From an uncultured Prevotellaceae bacterium (GTDB taxonomy: Bacteria; Bacteroidota; Bacteroidia; Bacteroidales; Muribaculaceae): DNA of 64,000 nt. A program made the translations under genes and the position numbers. The DNA lies in contig UQLZ01000001.1 of assembly GCA_900541935.1 (NCBI GenBank), positions 62,001-126,000 of the forward strand. The letters run 5' to 3'. The notes beneath the pieces are model-generated. The model saw only the letters and a program-made list of their open reading frames with translations, ran no database searches and was not told the DNA's origin. This document shows positions 49,189 to 57,806 of the stretch, piece by piece (position 1 is the first letter of the stretch; every line of letters starts with the position of its first letter).

Positions 49189-51516
49189 ATGCCAAAGAAT
49201 TTAGTGATTGTCGAGTCTCCGGCAAAAGCGAAAACCATAGAGAAGTTTTTGGGAAAGGACTATGAGGTGCTTTCAAGTTATGGACATATCCGAGACCTCA
49301 AAAAGAAGGATTTCAGTATTGATTTGGACCATAACTATGCTCCTATCTATGAGATACCGGCTGATAAAAAGGAGTTGGTAAAGACCTTAAAGGCGGAAGC
49401 CAAAAAAGCCGATATGGTGTGGCTCGCATCCGATGAGGACCGCGAGGGAGAAGCCATTGCATGGCACCTTTACGAGGTTCTTAAATTAACTCCGGAAAAG
49501 ACTAAGCGTATCGTTTTCCACGAAATTACGAAAGATGCTATTCTGCATGCAATAGAGAATCCGCGAGACATTGATATCAATCAGGTAAATGCGCAGCAGG
49601 CTCGCCGCGTTCTTGACCGTATCGTTGGTTTTGAATTGTCGCCGGTTCTTTGGAAGAAAATCAAGCCTGCTCTTTCTGCCGGTCGTGTGCAGAGCGTTGC
49701 CGTGCGCCTTATCGTTGAAAGAGAGAAGGAAATAAAGAATTTCAAGTCAGAGGAGTACTACCGTGTCGTTGCTGTATTTACTGCCGACGGGGCTGCAATG
49801 CCTGTCCGTGCTGAATTGAGCAAAAGGTTGCAGAGCAGAAAGGAAGCGGAAGAGTTCTTGAACGATTGCAAGAATGCAACTTTTCAAATCACCGATTTGA
49901 CTGTTAAGCCAGTTACAAAGACTCCTGCTCCTCCTTTCACAACTTCTACCTTGCAGCAGGAAGCATCGCGTAAGTTGGGCTTCTCTGTTTCGCAGACTAT
50001 GGCGGTTGCTCAGCGACTTTATGAGTCTGGACACATCACTTATATGAGAACAGACTCTGTTAATCTGTCTTCTCTTGCGTTGGGAACTATCAAGCAGGAG
50101 GTTAACGATTCTCTTGGCAGCGAATACTACAAGCATAGAAACTATCATACAACTTCAAAGGGTGCACAGGAAGCGCACGAGGCTATCAGACCTACATATA
50201 TCTCTAACAGAACTATTGAGGGCTCTGCTCAAGAGAAGCGTCTGTATGAGTTGATTTGGAAACGTACTATCGCTACTCAAATGGCAGATGCAAAGTTTGA
50301 GAAGACAACAGTTGACATTTCTATAAGCAACCGTTCGGAGAACTTTGTTGCAACAGGAGAAACTCTTGTTTTCGACGGTTTCTTGAATGTATATATTGAA
50401 TCAAGTGATGATGAAAATTCTGTTGATTCATCTGAGGCGGGAAACTTGCCGGCTTTGAAGGCTGGTATGGCTCTTGAAATGAAGGAAGGTGAGGCTTCGC
50501 AGAGATTTACCCAGCAGCCACCGAGATATTCAGAGGCTATGCTCGTTAAGAAACTTGAGGAATTGGGTATAGGTCGACCTTCTACTTACGCTCCAACAAT
50601 TTCAACAATCCAGAACCGTGAATATGTTGAAAAGGGAGAAAAGGAAGGCGTTAAGCGTACCTTTAATGTTATTACCCTCAAGAAAGGTACTGTTAAGGTA
50701 ACTGAAAAACAGGAGAATGTTGGAGCGGAAAAAGGAAAGTTGATTCCTACTGATATTGGCGTTGTTGTCAATGATTTCTTGATGGACTACTTCCCGAATA
50801 TCCTTGACTATAATTTTACAGCAAACGTTGAAGAAAAATTCGACCATATAGCAGAAGGAAAAACTGTTTGGAATGATGAAATATCGGCATTCTATACTCT
50901 TTTTCATCCGGAAGTTGAAAAAATTTCTAACTTGCGACTTGAGCATAAGGTTGGAGAAAGAGTTCTTGGTGTAGAACCCAAAACAGGTAAGGAAGTAAGC
51001 GTAAAGATTGGCCGCTTTGGTCCTGTTGTTCAAATAGGTTCAACCGATAGCGAAGAGAAACCTCAGTTTGCCGCTCTTCTAAAGGGTCAGTCAATTGACA
51101 CTATAACTCTTGAAGAGGCACTTAAACTCTTTGATATGCCTCGTAACCTTGGCGATTATGAAGGTAAGGAAGTTGTCGTTGCAATAGGCCGTTTCGGTCC
51201 TTATGTTAAGTATGACGGCAAGTTCGTTTCTATACCAAAGACTATTTCACCACAAGAAATTAATATCGAAGAGGCGGTTGACCTTATCAAAAAGAAGGAA
51301 GAGGCAGAAAAGAAGAAACTCGTTAAGAAAATCAACGACGATATGGAAATTCTTAACGGTCCTTACGGTGTCTATATTTCCTATAAGAAGAAAAACTACA
51401 AGATTCCAAAAGGAACAGATGCGGAGGCTCTTAACGAGGAGGAGTGCATGAAGATAATTGAAGAAGCAGAGAATGCTCCTAAAAAGCCACGCCGCGTAAC
51501 CCGCAAAAAGGCATAA
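49189..51516 (+). CDS. topA: DNA topoisomerase I (type IA)
   Basis: 775 residues. It relaxes negative supercoils through a 5'-phosphotyrosine link. The TOPRIM domain opens KNLVIVESPAKAKTIEKFLG and has the acidic triad region WLASDEDREGEAIAWHL. The active tyrosine is Y285 in HITYMRTDSVNLS, followed by the conserved EAHEAIRPT. The C-terminus has TopoI repeat units (EGKEVVVAIGRFGPYVKYDGKF, GPYGVYISYKKKNYKIP) in place of the zinc ribbons of E. coli TopA, and a basic end (KKPRRVTRKKA). Start ATG 49189 is set by the promoter just upstream. Confidence 0.96.
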   Translation: MPKNLVIVESPAKAKTIEKFLGKDYEVLSSYGHIRDLKKKDFSIDLDHNYAPIYEIPADKKELVKTLKAEAKKADMVWLASDEDREGEAIAWHLYEVLKLTPEKTKRIVFHEITKDAILHAIENPRDIDINQVNAQQARRVLDRIVGFELSPVLWKKIKPALSAGRVQSVAVRLIVEREKEIKNFKSEEYYRVVAVFTADGAAMPVRAELSKRLQSRKEAEEFLNDCKNATFQITDLTVKPVTKTPAPPFTTSTLQQEASRKLGFSVSQTMAVAQRLYESGHITYMRTDSVNLSSLALGTIKQEVNDSLGSEYYKHRNYHTTSKGAQEAHEAIRPTYISNRTIEGSAQEKRLYELIWKRTIATQMADAKFEKTTVDISISNRSENFVATGETLVFDGFLNVYIESSDDENSVDSSEAGNLPALKAGMALEMKEGEASQRFTQQPPRYSEAMLVKKLEELGIGRPSTYAPTISTIQNREYVEKGEKEGVKRTFNVITLKKGTVKVTEKQENVGAEKGKLIPTDIGVVVNDFLMDYFPNILDYNFTANVEEKFDHIAEGKTVWNDEISAFYTLFHPEVEKISNLRLEHKVGERVLGVEPKTGKEVSVKIGRFGPVVQIGSTDSEEKPQFAALLKGQSIDTITLEEALKLFDMPRNLGDYEGKEVVVAIGRFGPYVKYDGKFVSIPKTISPQEINIEEAVDLIKKKEEAEKKKLVKKINDDMEILNGPYGVYISYKKKNYKIPKGTDAEALNEEECMKIIEEAENAPKKPRRVTRKKA

Positions 51517-51527
51517 ATCATTACCAT

Positions 51528-51570
51528 AAAAAATCGAGGATACACTTTTCGGCGTGTCCTCGATTTTTTT
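51528..51570. terminator. Bidirectional terminator between topA and the DUF4062 gene
   Basis: AAAAAATCGAGGA (51528-51540) pairs with TCCTCGATTTTTTT (51557-51570). The genes converge here and both strands get a T-run. Confidence 0.88.
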
Positions 51571-51624
51571 GTTGCGGTTTTGGTAGTATGTAATTTACGT
51601 TGCTGATAAATGAGAAATTGTGCA

Positions 51625-53085
51625 CTATACATTATGTATAATCCATCTTCCAGAGTTTCCCCCTTCACGAGTCAATAATCCTTTTTCCCGCAATTTGTCT
51701 ATCATCTTTCTAACTTGACGCTCGCTTATGTTCAATTGTTTAGAAAGATCTGCTCTTGAAATTGACGGAGACCCTGTTATGATTTTTAATAGTATTTCTT
51801 CGGCCGTTGGACCGCTTTGGATCGCCGTTGGATCACTGTTGGACCGCTTTGGATCGTTTCCGTTGTTGTCCGTTCGCCATATAACTACCCTAAAATCTTC
51901 TTCTTGATAGAACTCTGGAGTCTTCAGCCCGTAATCATGGCATTTATTAACGATATCTTCAGTTCCAGTTCCAACCTTCTCTATATATCCGTTCCAATAC
52001 ATTGGATCTGCAAGTAGAGGGTTGGCTGGTAGTGACTTATGCGGGCCATGTAACTTTTGTACAGTCAAACCATATGGAAGAGTCCCGGGATTCCAAATTT
52101 CCAATCTGTTCCTAAATAGCATTATTTGTACACTTGCGTTACTTGTATAATCTCGATGGCATACGGCATTAACAATCGCCTCTTTCACTGCATCGATTGG
52201 TAACTCTGGACGGGTGGGAATGTCTGCTTTCTCTCCTGATTCGCGAGTTCCGACCCAATTGTCAATACGGCTCATTACAAAACTCGTTGCTTGGTCAACA
52301 AGTTCAAAAACATCACCTCTGTAAATTTGATATGCAGGCATAGGTTTCTCAACAATATTGCCATAGAATTGTACGCATTTAACTTCTGATGTAATAAAAA
52401 ACTTCTGTGGCTTCTTGCCGAATAGCAATATTGCTGCATTTGCCAATCTGCCTTTGTCGTCAATCAGATCAAGATGCGTAAGCAATGATATAGGAGATGT
52501 TTCAACAGGAAGCGGAAAGTTTCGCTTTGCTCGTGCCATGTGGATAAAATTTTTCATTTTACCCTCATCTAGGTCTTCTAGTGTTGCCTCATTGTCGTAA
52601 GATGCATCAAATGGACGCCAACGTATATATTCCTTTTCTTCCAGATAACGGATTAACGAAGCATAGACAGAAGTTCGCAAACCATCAATATCTATAAATG
52701 TTTTGCGCACAATATCTTGTTCAACTTTTCGTATTAATGCTGTCTCTTTTGGGTGTCTTTTCTCCTCATCAGTACTTTTTATATATATCAAACGGCTTTT
52801 ATGAAGAGTTGCTGCCAAATCATATTCACGTTCTGTTGGTGATACCCCTTCTTTATCCTCATATCCATAAAGATTGCCATATAAACCTAAGTATATATCG
52901 CATAGTTCTACTTCCTTTAAATAAACGTGGCTGGTTGGATATTCATTGGCTGGAACTTCCTCGAAGATAAATGGCTCAAAGAATTTACCCAGCAATACAT
53001 CTGTTCGTATATAATGACAAAGCATTGCTCGTTCTTCCGCAAATTCACTCTGCACACTGCTTATGAATATTTTGAATCGTTTCAT
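51625..53085 (-). CDS. DUF4062 / AlbA_2-type ATPase / winged-helix protein
   Basis: 486 residues. Residues 1-95 are a DUF4062 domain (FKIFISSVQSEFAEERAMLCHYI ... LCDIYLGLYGNLYGYEDKEGVSPTEREYDLA). The middle is like the ATP-binding/RecG-like regulators of the AlbA_2-HATPase_c_4 type (LPIDAVKEAIVNAVCHRDYT near 285-305, RLEIWNPGTLPYGLT near 320). The C-terminus is a winged helix (SRADLSKQLNISERQVRKMIDKLREKGLLTREGG). The linker between ATPase and winged helix is made of a small repeat (NDPKRSNSDPTAIQSGPT). This mix suggests a regulator or defence protein; function is unproven. I chose ATG 53085 because the minus-strand box at 53139 and the DUF4062 start fit it. Confidence 0.75.
   Translation of the reverse strand: MKRFKIFISSVQSEFAEERAMLCHYIRTDVLLGKFFEPFIFEEVPANEYPTSHVYLKEVELCDIYLGLYGNLYGYEDKEGVSPTEREYDLAATLHKSRLIYIKSTDEEKRHPKETALIRKVEQDIVRKTFIDIDGLRTSVYASLIRYLEEKEYIRWRPFDASYDNEATLEDLDEGKMKNFIHMARAKRNFPLPVETSPISLLTHLDLIDDKGRLANAAILLFGKKPQKFFITSEVKCVQFYGNIVEKPMPAYQIYRGDVFELVDQATSFVMSRIDNWVGTRESGEKADIPTRPELPIDAVKEAIVNAVCHRDYTSNASVQIMLFRNRLEIWNPGTLPYGLTVQKLHGPHKSLPANPLLADPMYWNGYIEKVGTGTEDIVNKCHDYGLKTPEFYQEEDFRVVIWRTDNNGNDPKRSNSDPTAIQSGPTAEEILLKIITGSPSISRADLSKQLNISERQVRKMIDKLREKGLLTREGGNSGRWIIHNV
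51805..51865. repeat. Short tandem repeat inside the DUF4062 gene linker
   Basis: GTTGGACCGCTTTGGATC occurs twice with GTTGGATC between, coding for a proline/serine-rich linker. Copy number probably varies between strains. It is coding DNA, not a CRISPR array. Confidence 0.6.
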
Positions 53086-53138
53086 TTTCCTATGTTTAAT
53101 GTGAAATTTTGCAGAGTCAAACTGCAAGTGCAATATTA

Positions 53139-53146
53139 CAAAATTA
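53139..53146 (-). promoter_or_regulatory. -7 box for the DUF4062 gene
   Basis: The minus strand reads TAATTTTG. No good -33 box. Confidence 0.4.
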
Positions 53147-53282
53147 ATTTGAAAATCTCTGGATTTAACGGGTAATATTTGAATTAAGGTTACATAATAT
53201 ATGGCTTTTCAGTATGAAATATGAGTTGAAATATCATAGTGTTGCATATGCGGAGGCTCTTCAAACCCCAAACGGCACCATC

Positions 53283-53380
53283 GCGGACGCTTTTATCCAA
53301 AGCGTCCCTACTGTAAATTGCGCACAACTTGTTGAATATCAATAATCTGTGCTGGGCGATGATCCATCGTCCAGCACGCG
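53283..53380. repeat. Double-hairpin repeat R1, copy C (divergent)
   Basis: GCGGACGCTTT ... AAAGCGTCCCTACTGT forms the first hairpin (53283-53315). GTGCTGGGCGATG/CATCGTCCAGCAC (53349-53361, 53365-53377) is a 13-bp second hairpin with one G-T. Sequence differs from other copies but the order of hairpins is kept. A further remnant with CTGGACGATG and CTACAGT lies at about 53419-53450, and a TTTTTCCCTGA element of family R2 at 53484-53510. Confidence 0.6.
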
Positions 53381-53543
53381 GGAACGAATGGATTTTAATT
53401 GTTTTCAATTTTGCAACCCTGGACGATGAGCCATCACCCTCTACAGTTAACATGCATATAATCAACTATTTGTGGACAAGATGCAAATTTTTCCCTGATG
53501 AGGAAATCGATATTCAATTGTATATTTGTCTAATATAAAAAAC

Positions 53544-53676
53544 TTAAAAACTTGTGTTTTTACTTTTTTCTGCTCTCACCTTGCACTACTTTCGCTTCGC
53601 GCAAGATAGGCTACGGTTCGGCATAAAAAAATTAAAAACTTGTGTTTTTACTTTTTTCTGCTCTCACCTTGCACTA
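53544..53676 (+). repeat. Duplicated 45-base promoter-region repeat
   Basis: The same 45 bases occur at 53544-53588 and 53632-53676, 88 bases apart, beginning TTAAAAACTTGTG and ending CACCTTGCACTA. The second copy runs into a perfect -7 box TATCTTTG (53675-53682); the first runs into TACTTTCG. No gene lies in 53086-53703. Confidence 0.85.
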
Positions 53677-53682
53677 TCTTTG
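53675..53682 (+). promoter_or_regulatory. -7 box for the DUF1573-meaB operon
   Basis: TATCTTTG is a perfect TAnnTTTG box 21 bases before ATG 53704. It lies at the end of the second copy of the 45-base repeat. Confidence 0.6.
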
Positions 53683-53703
53683 CATATGATAAAACCATAT
53701 ATT

Positions 53704-54099
53704 ATGAAGAAATTATGCTTTATGCTTTTGGCGGTTCTGCTTTTTGCAGTGCCAATGGAGGGGAAAAAGAAAGGTCAGGCTATTGCTACTTTTAAGGTGG
53801 TTTCGCATGACTTTGGTTATATCATGGAAAATAATGGTCCCGTTTCGTATGATTTTGAATTCACCAATACAGGAGAGAAACCTTTGTTGATAGTTTCTGC
53901 TCACGCTTCATGCGGTTGTACAAAACCGGCTTATCCAAAGCATCCGATTGCTCCTGGGGAATCAGGTGTCATAAAGGTTACATATAAGCCGAAAAACCGA
54001 CCTGGTACATTTGATAAGGTCGTATCTGTTACAACAAACGGAAAATCTGTTTCCTTGCGTATAAAGGGTACTGTTATTCCAGGTGGAAGCAAAAAATAA
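53704..54099 (+). CDS. DUF1573 domain protein, short
   Basis: 131 residues from ATG 53704, where a signal peptide begins (MKKLCFMLLAVLLFAVPMEG); the frame is open to 53554 but passes through the promoter. The mature part is one Ig-like DUF1573 domain: VSHDFGYIMENNGPVSYDFEFTNTG, then ASCGCTKPAYPKHPIAPGESG and VTYKPKNRPGTFDKVVSV. The CGCT motif in a D-FG-I ... SCGCT frame is the family hallmark. DUF1573 proteins are secreted or envelope proteins of unknown role. Eight bases separate it from a longer protein of the same family, so the two probably work together. Confidence 0.85.
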   Translation: MKKLCFMLLAVLLFAVPMEGKKKGQAIATFKVVSHDFGYIMENNGPVSYDFEFTNTGEKPLLIVSAHASCGCTKPAYPKHPIAPGESGVIKVTYKPKNRPGTFDKVVSVTTNGKSVSLRIKGTVIPGGSKK

Positions 54100-54106
54100 G
54101 TAGAAA

Positions 54107-55138
54107 ATGAGGGTTTTAGTGGCATTTTTAGTGGTGCTTATACCTTTTTTGTCTGAGGGACAGTTGGTTTGGAATAATCCTACTATTGACTTTGGAACGA
54201 TAAGGGAAGATGACGGCATTGCTACTCGTTTTTTTACCTTTAAAAATTCGGGTGTGAAAAATGTGGCTATAAAAAGGATTATATCTTCTTGTGGATGTAC
54301 GACGGTTAAACATTCAAATAAGGTTGTAAAAAAAGGGGTTAGAGATTCTTTGACAGTTGCGTATAATCCTGTTGGCAGACCCGGCTTTTTTAATAAGTTG
54401 GTTAAGGTGATAACCGCTGATTCAGTCTATCAACTGCGTATTATTGGAAATGTTATACCTTCAGAAATGACTGTTAAAAACCGTTTCCCTGTAAATAAAG
54501 GTAGTCTGGCTTTGTCGAATGGTATAATGACTTTTGATGAAGTTGCTTTGGGACAGCGTAAGTCTGTTAGATTCTTTGGTTGCAACTTATCGGAGAAAAC
54601 ATTACCTTTGGCGTTAGAAGGTCTTCCGAAAGGTGCTTCGTATAGTTTTTACCCTGATACGGTTGCAGCAGGCAATGTTTTTTCTATTGCTGTTACTTTT
54701 ATGCCTGATACTGCCGATTTTGGGATACATCACTATTCTCCAGTTATTGTTGCGGGAGAAGAGAGGCTCGCTCTGGATATGTCAGTGACAGTTGTTGCTC
54801 CTTCAGTTTATGAGGTTTCAGGACTTGCAGAGTGCAGGCTCTTGAATGACCGAATAACTTTTGCGGATTATGGAGGTCAAGAATTTGCAAAGGCATATTT
54901 ATCTGTTGAGAATGTTGGCAAAGCGGACTTGGTTGTTAAAGGCATTGCGAGTGACTGCGAGACAGTATCAGCGGTGAATGCCTTCCCAATGACAGTAAAG
55001 CCTGGCGAAAAGGCAATGATTGAGTTTGCTTTAGATGTGAAAAAAGAAAATAAAAGTATTTTAAACAATATATTAGTAATATACACCAATGACCCTAAGG
55101 CTCCTAATAGGAGAGTGAGGTTAGTTGGTTCAAAATAA
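54107..55138 (+). CDS. DUF1573 domain protein, long
   Basis: 343 residues with a signal peptide. The first ~100 residues are a DUF1573 domain (PTIDFGTIREDDGIATRFFTFKNSG ... ISSCGCTTVKHS ... VAYNPVGRPGFFNKLVKV) close to the shorter neighbour. Two more Ig-like units follow, the last opening RITFADYGGQEFAKAYLSVENVGKADLVVKGIASDCETV, where the CGCT motif is lost. The role is unknown; the fold suggests protein-protein contact in the envelope. The gene lies in the same operon as the short DUF1573 gene and meaB, with an 8-base gap on each side. Confidence 0.82.
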   Translation: MRVLVAFLVVLIPFLSEGQLVWNNPTIDFGTIREDDGIATRFFTFKNSGVKNVAIKRIISSCGCTTVKHSNKVVKKGVRDSLTVAYNPVGRPGFFNKLVKVITADSVYQLRIIGNVIPSEMTVKNRFPVNKGSLALSNGIMTFDEVALGQRKSVRFFGCNLSEKTLPLALEGLPKGASYSFYPDTVAAGNVFSIAVTFMPDTADFGIHHYSPVIVAGEERLALDMSVTVVAPSVYEVSGLAECRLLNDRITFADYGGQEFAKAYLSVENVGKADLVVKGIASDCETVSAVNAFPMTVKPGEKAMIEFALDVKKENKSILNNILVIYTNDPKAPNRRVRLVGSK

Positions 55139-55146
55139 TAAGGACT

Positions 55147-56256
55147 ATGGATAACAATCAACAACATCCGGAAAATAGTGCGGAGTTTTTGGGATTGACA
55201 GTAAACAGTGGAGTTGCAGAGCCGCCGAAAGTAAACCCATATTTCAAGCCTAAGAAGAGAAGAAAAGTATTCACGACTTCAGAATATGTAGAGGGTATCC
55301 TAAAGGGTGATGTAACTATGCTTAGTCGTGCCGTTACATTGGTAGAAAGCCATGCGGCAGATCATCAGGCAGTAGCGCAGGAAGTTATAGAAAAATGCCT
55401 TCCTTATGCAGGCAATTCGCGCCGTATAGGTATTACGGGCGTTCCTGGTGCCGGAAAGAGTACCTCCATCGACGTCTTCGGATTGCATGTCCTTAAAGGT
55501 GGCGGAAAATTAGCCGTACTTGCTATTGACCCGAGTAGTGAGAGAACCAAGGGTAGTATTCTTGGTGACAAAACACGTATGGAGAAATTGTCTCTTGAGC
55601 CGAATGCGTTTATTCGTCCCAGCCCGTCAGCAGGCTCTCTTGGAGGTGTTGCCCGCAAGACTCGTGAAACAATAATACTTTGCGAAGCTGCTGGTTACAA
55701 TAATATCTTTGTGGAAACGGTTGGCGTTGGTCAGAGTGAGACGGCAGTTCATTCTATGGTTGACTTTTTTCTGCTGATTCAACTTGCCGGTACAGGAGAC
55801 GAGTTGCAGGGTATCAAGCGAGGCATTATGGAAATGGCAGACGGCATCGTTATCAACAAGGCTGATGGCGACAATATCGACAGGGCGATGCTTGCCAAGG
55901 CTCAATTCCAAAGCGCATTGCACCTTTTCCCGCCAACAACATCAGGTTGGATGCCAGAAGTGTTGACATATTCCGGTTATTACGAACTCGGAATAGCAGA
56001 AGTCTGGGATATGATTGACCGGTATTTTGATTTTGTAAAAGGAAATGGCTTCTTTGAGCAAAGGAGAATGGAGCAGGAAAAATATTGGATGTATGAAACC
56101 ATCGACGAGCAGTTGAAGGCGAATTTTTATCGCGACCCGGAAATTGAGGCGATGTTAAAAGTTAAGCAGGATAACGTTCTTGCCAGTCGTCAAAGTTCAT
56201 TCGTAGCGGCAAGAGAGGTGCTTGACTTCTATTTTAATAAAATGGGGATTAAGTAA
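55147..56256 (+). CDS. meaB: MeaB/ArgK-type GTPase (methylmalonyl-CoA mutase chaperone)
   Basis: 369 residues. P-loop GVPGAGKST at about 98-106, switch region DPSSERTKGSILGDKTRM, FIRPSPSAGSLGGVARKTRE and NIFVETVGVGQSE, and the guanine motif NKADGDN near 240 are all typical of MeaB. It protects methylmalonyl-CoA mutase and helps exchange damaged cobalamin, using GTP. The mutase genes are not next to it. The first ~45 residues are an extra tail seen in some homologues. Confidence 0.93.
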   Translation: MDNNQQHPENSAEFLGLTVNSGVAEPPKVNPYFKPKKRRKVFTTSEYVEGILKGDVTMLSRAVTLVESHAADHQAVAQEVIEKCLPYAGNSRRIGITGVPGAGKSTSIDVFGLHVLKGGGKLAVLAIDPSSERTKGSILGDKTRMEKLSLEPNAFIRPSPSAGSLGGVARKTRETIILCEAAGYNNIFVETVGVGQSETAVHSMVDFFLLIQLAGTGDELQGIKRGIMEMADGIVINKADGDNIDRAMLAKAQFQSALHLFPPTTSGWMPEVLTYSGYYELGIAEVWDMIDRYFDFVKGNGFFEQRRMEQEKYWMYETIDEQLKANFYRDPEIEAMLKVKQDNVLASRQSSFVAAREVLDFYFNKMGIK

Positions 56257-56353
56257 AGAATGCAGTAGTGGAAATAATGTCAAAAAGACCGAACAATAAA
56301 CCAATAAATTGCCAAAATTGGATAAAGGATTTTAATTTTCGGATTTTTTGTTA

Positions 56354-56361
56354 TAATTTTG
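56354..56361 (+). promoter_or_regulatory. -7 box for psd-pssA
   Basis: TAATTTTG fits TAnnTTTG and lies 17 bases before ATG 56379. No clear -33 box. Confidence 0.45.
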
Positions 56362-56378
56362 CTTGATAAAAACAATTA

Positions 56379-57056
56379 ATGGGAGTAAAACTACATAGAG
56401 AAGGAACCAATATTATCGGAGCATTTTTTCTGATACTTGCCGTTGTCAGCGTATCGTCGTTTATATTTATTCGACCGATAGCGATAGCGTGGGTAGTCTT
56501 TTCAGTGCTTTTCATAGGATTTTTGTTGGTGCTTAATTTCTTCCGTTCGCCACTAAGAAACTTTAAGGGCGACCGTGACGGAGTCGTTGTATCATCTGTT
56601 GACGGAACAGTAGTTGCTCTTGAAGAGGTTTATGAAGACGAATATCTTCATAGCCGAGCTATTCAGTTGTCGGTCTTTATGACAATTTTCAACGTTCATG
56701 CCAACTGGTATCCTGTTGACGGCGTTGTTGAAGTGGCAGACTATCATCCGGGTCGTTTCCGTGCGGCATATTTGCCTAAGTCAAGTTCTGAGAATGAGCA
56801 TTCTTCGGTATTGATTAGAACTACAACAGGTCACAAGTTGCTTATGAGGCAAATTGCCGGTGCTATTGCCAGGAGAATAGTGACTTATGCACATCCGGGA
56901 GCAAAGGCAAATCTGTCATCGCACATGGGCTTTATCAAGTTTGGTTCAAGGGTAGATATTTATTTGCCGGTTGATTCTACAATCTTGGTGAAAATAGGTG
57001 ATAAAACAACCGGTGGAATCACGCCGATTGCCTATCTAAAACAAACTAAAAAATGA
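56379..57056 (+). CDS. psd: Phosphatidylserine decarboxylase proenzyme
   Basis: 225 residues, the short archaeal/Bacteroidota type. Two membrane segments at about 10-50 precede the catalytic domain. The self-cleavage site is Gly-Ser at 189-190 in KFGSRVDIYLP, giving a small alpha subunit with an N-terminal pyruvoyl group. FMTIFNVHANWYPVDG near 103-118 carries conserved histidine residues. It converts phosphatidylserine to phosphatidylethanolamine at the inner membrane. Its stop overlaps the next start by four bases (ATGA), coupling it to the enzyme that makes its substrate. Confidence 0.94.
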   Translation: MGVKLHREGTNIIGAFFLILAVVSVSSFIFIRPIAIAWVVFSVLFIGFLLVLNFFRSPLRNFKGDRDGVVVSSVDGTVVALEEVYEDEYLHSRAIQLSVFMTIFNVHANWYPVDGVVEVADYHPGRFRAAYLPKSSSENEHSSVLIRTTTGHKLLMRQIAGAIARRIVTYAHPGAKANLSSHMGFIKFGSRVDIYLPVDSTILVKIGDKTTGGITPIAYLKQTKK

Positions 57057-57760
57057 AATTGCAACGTTTAATCAAACAGAATATACCGAATACCATAACA
57101 TGCCTTAATCTTTTCTGCGGCTGCATGGCTATTGTCTTTGCTTTTAATTATGGCGATACATTTGGTGCTTTGAAAGGTTATGAACTTTCTTTTGTATTTA
57201 TAGGACTTGCCGCTGTCTTTGATTTTTGTGACGGTTTATCTGCAAGATTGCTTCATGCGTATTCTGCGCTTGGCAAAGAATTGGATTCCCTTTCTGACCT
57301 TGTTAGTTTCGGCGTTGCTCCGGCAGCACTCGTTTACAATGCAATGACTGTTAACGGAGCAGGATGGCTCTCTTGTGCTGCGTTTTTAATCGCCGTCCTT
57401 GGTGGATTGCGGTTGGCAAAATTTAATGTTGATGATAGGCAGACAACGTCATTTATAGGATTGCCTATACCGTCAAATGCAATATTCTGGATTGGCATGG
57501 TGGCATGGATTAACCAATATTTCTATCCGGGTGATATTGTGATGATTGCTCTTATTGCTCTTATATCATTTATGATGGTTAGCAATGTCAGTATGTTTTC
57601 GCTTAAAGTTAAATCTCTTGCTTGGAAAGGCAATGCTCAAAGGTATATACTGATACTCGCCACAGTTGCGGGTGTTGCAACCTTGGGAGTAACGGCGTTC
57701 GCTTATGCCATTATCCTATATATTCTAATGTCGCTTTTTGCAGCGAAGAATGAACAATAG
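57053..57760 (+). CDS. pssA: CDP-diacylglycerol-serine O-phosphatidyltransferase
   Basis: 235 residues with about six to eight membrane helices. The CDP-alcohol phosphotransferase motif is at about residues 60-85: DFCDGLSARLLHAYSALGKELDSLSD, i.e. D-x2-D-G-x2-A-R, then G-x3-D-x3-D. PNTITCLNLFCGCMAIVFAF is the usual N-terminal stretch. It makes phosphatidylserine from CDP-diacylglycerol and serine; with psd it gives the two-step path to phosphatidylethanolamine. The two genes overlap by four bases. Confidence 0.95.
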   Translation: MKLQRLIKQNIPNTITCLNLFCGCMAIVFAFNYGDTFGALKGYELSFVFIGLAAVFDFCDGLSARLLHAYSALGKELDSLSDLVSFGVAPAALVYNAMTVNGAGWLSCAAFLIAVLGGLRLAKFNVDDRQTTSFIGLPIPSNAIFWIGMVAWINQYFYPGDIVMIALIALISFMMVSNVSMFSLKVKSLAWKGNAQRYILILATVAGVATLGVTAFAYAIILYILMSLFAAKNEQ

Positions 57761-57806
57761 TCAGAGTGCTATTGTTTATATAATGTGTAATCTAAATTAG
57801 AAAGAA

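Noticed and set aside
51805..51865. CRISPR-like direct repeats
   Set aside because: Repeats are too short, without regular spacers, and lie inside a coding frame.
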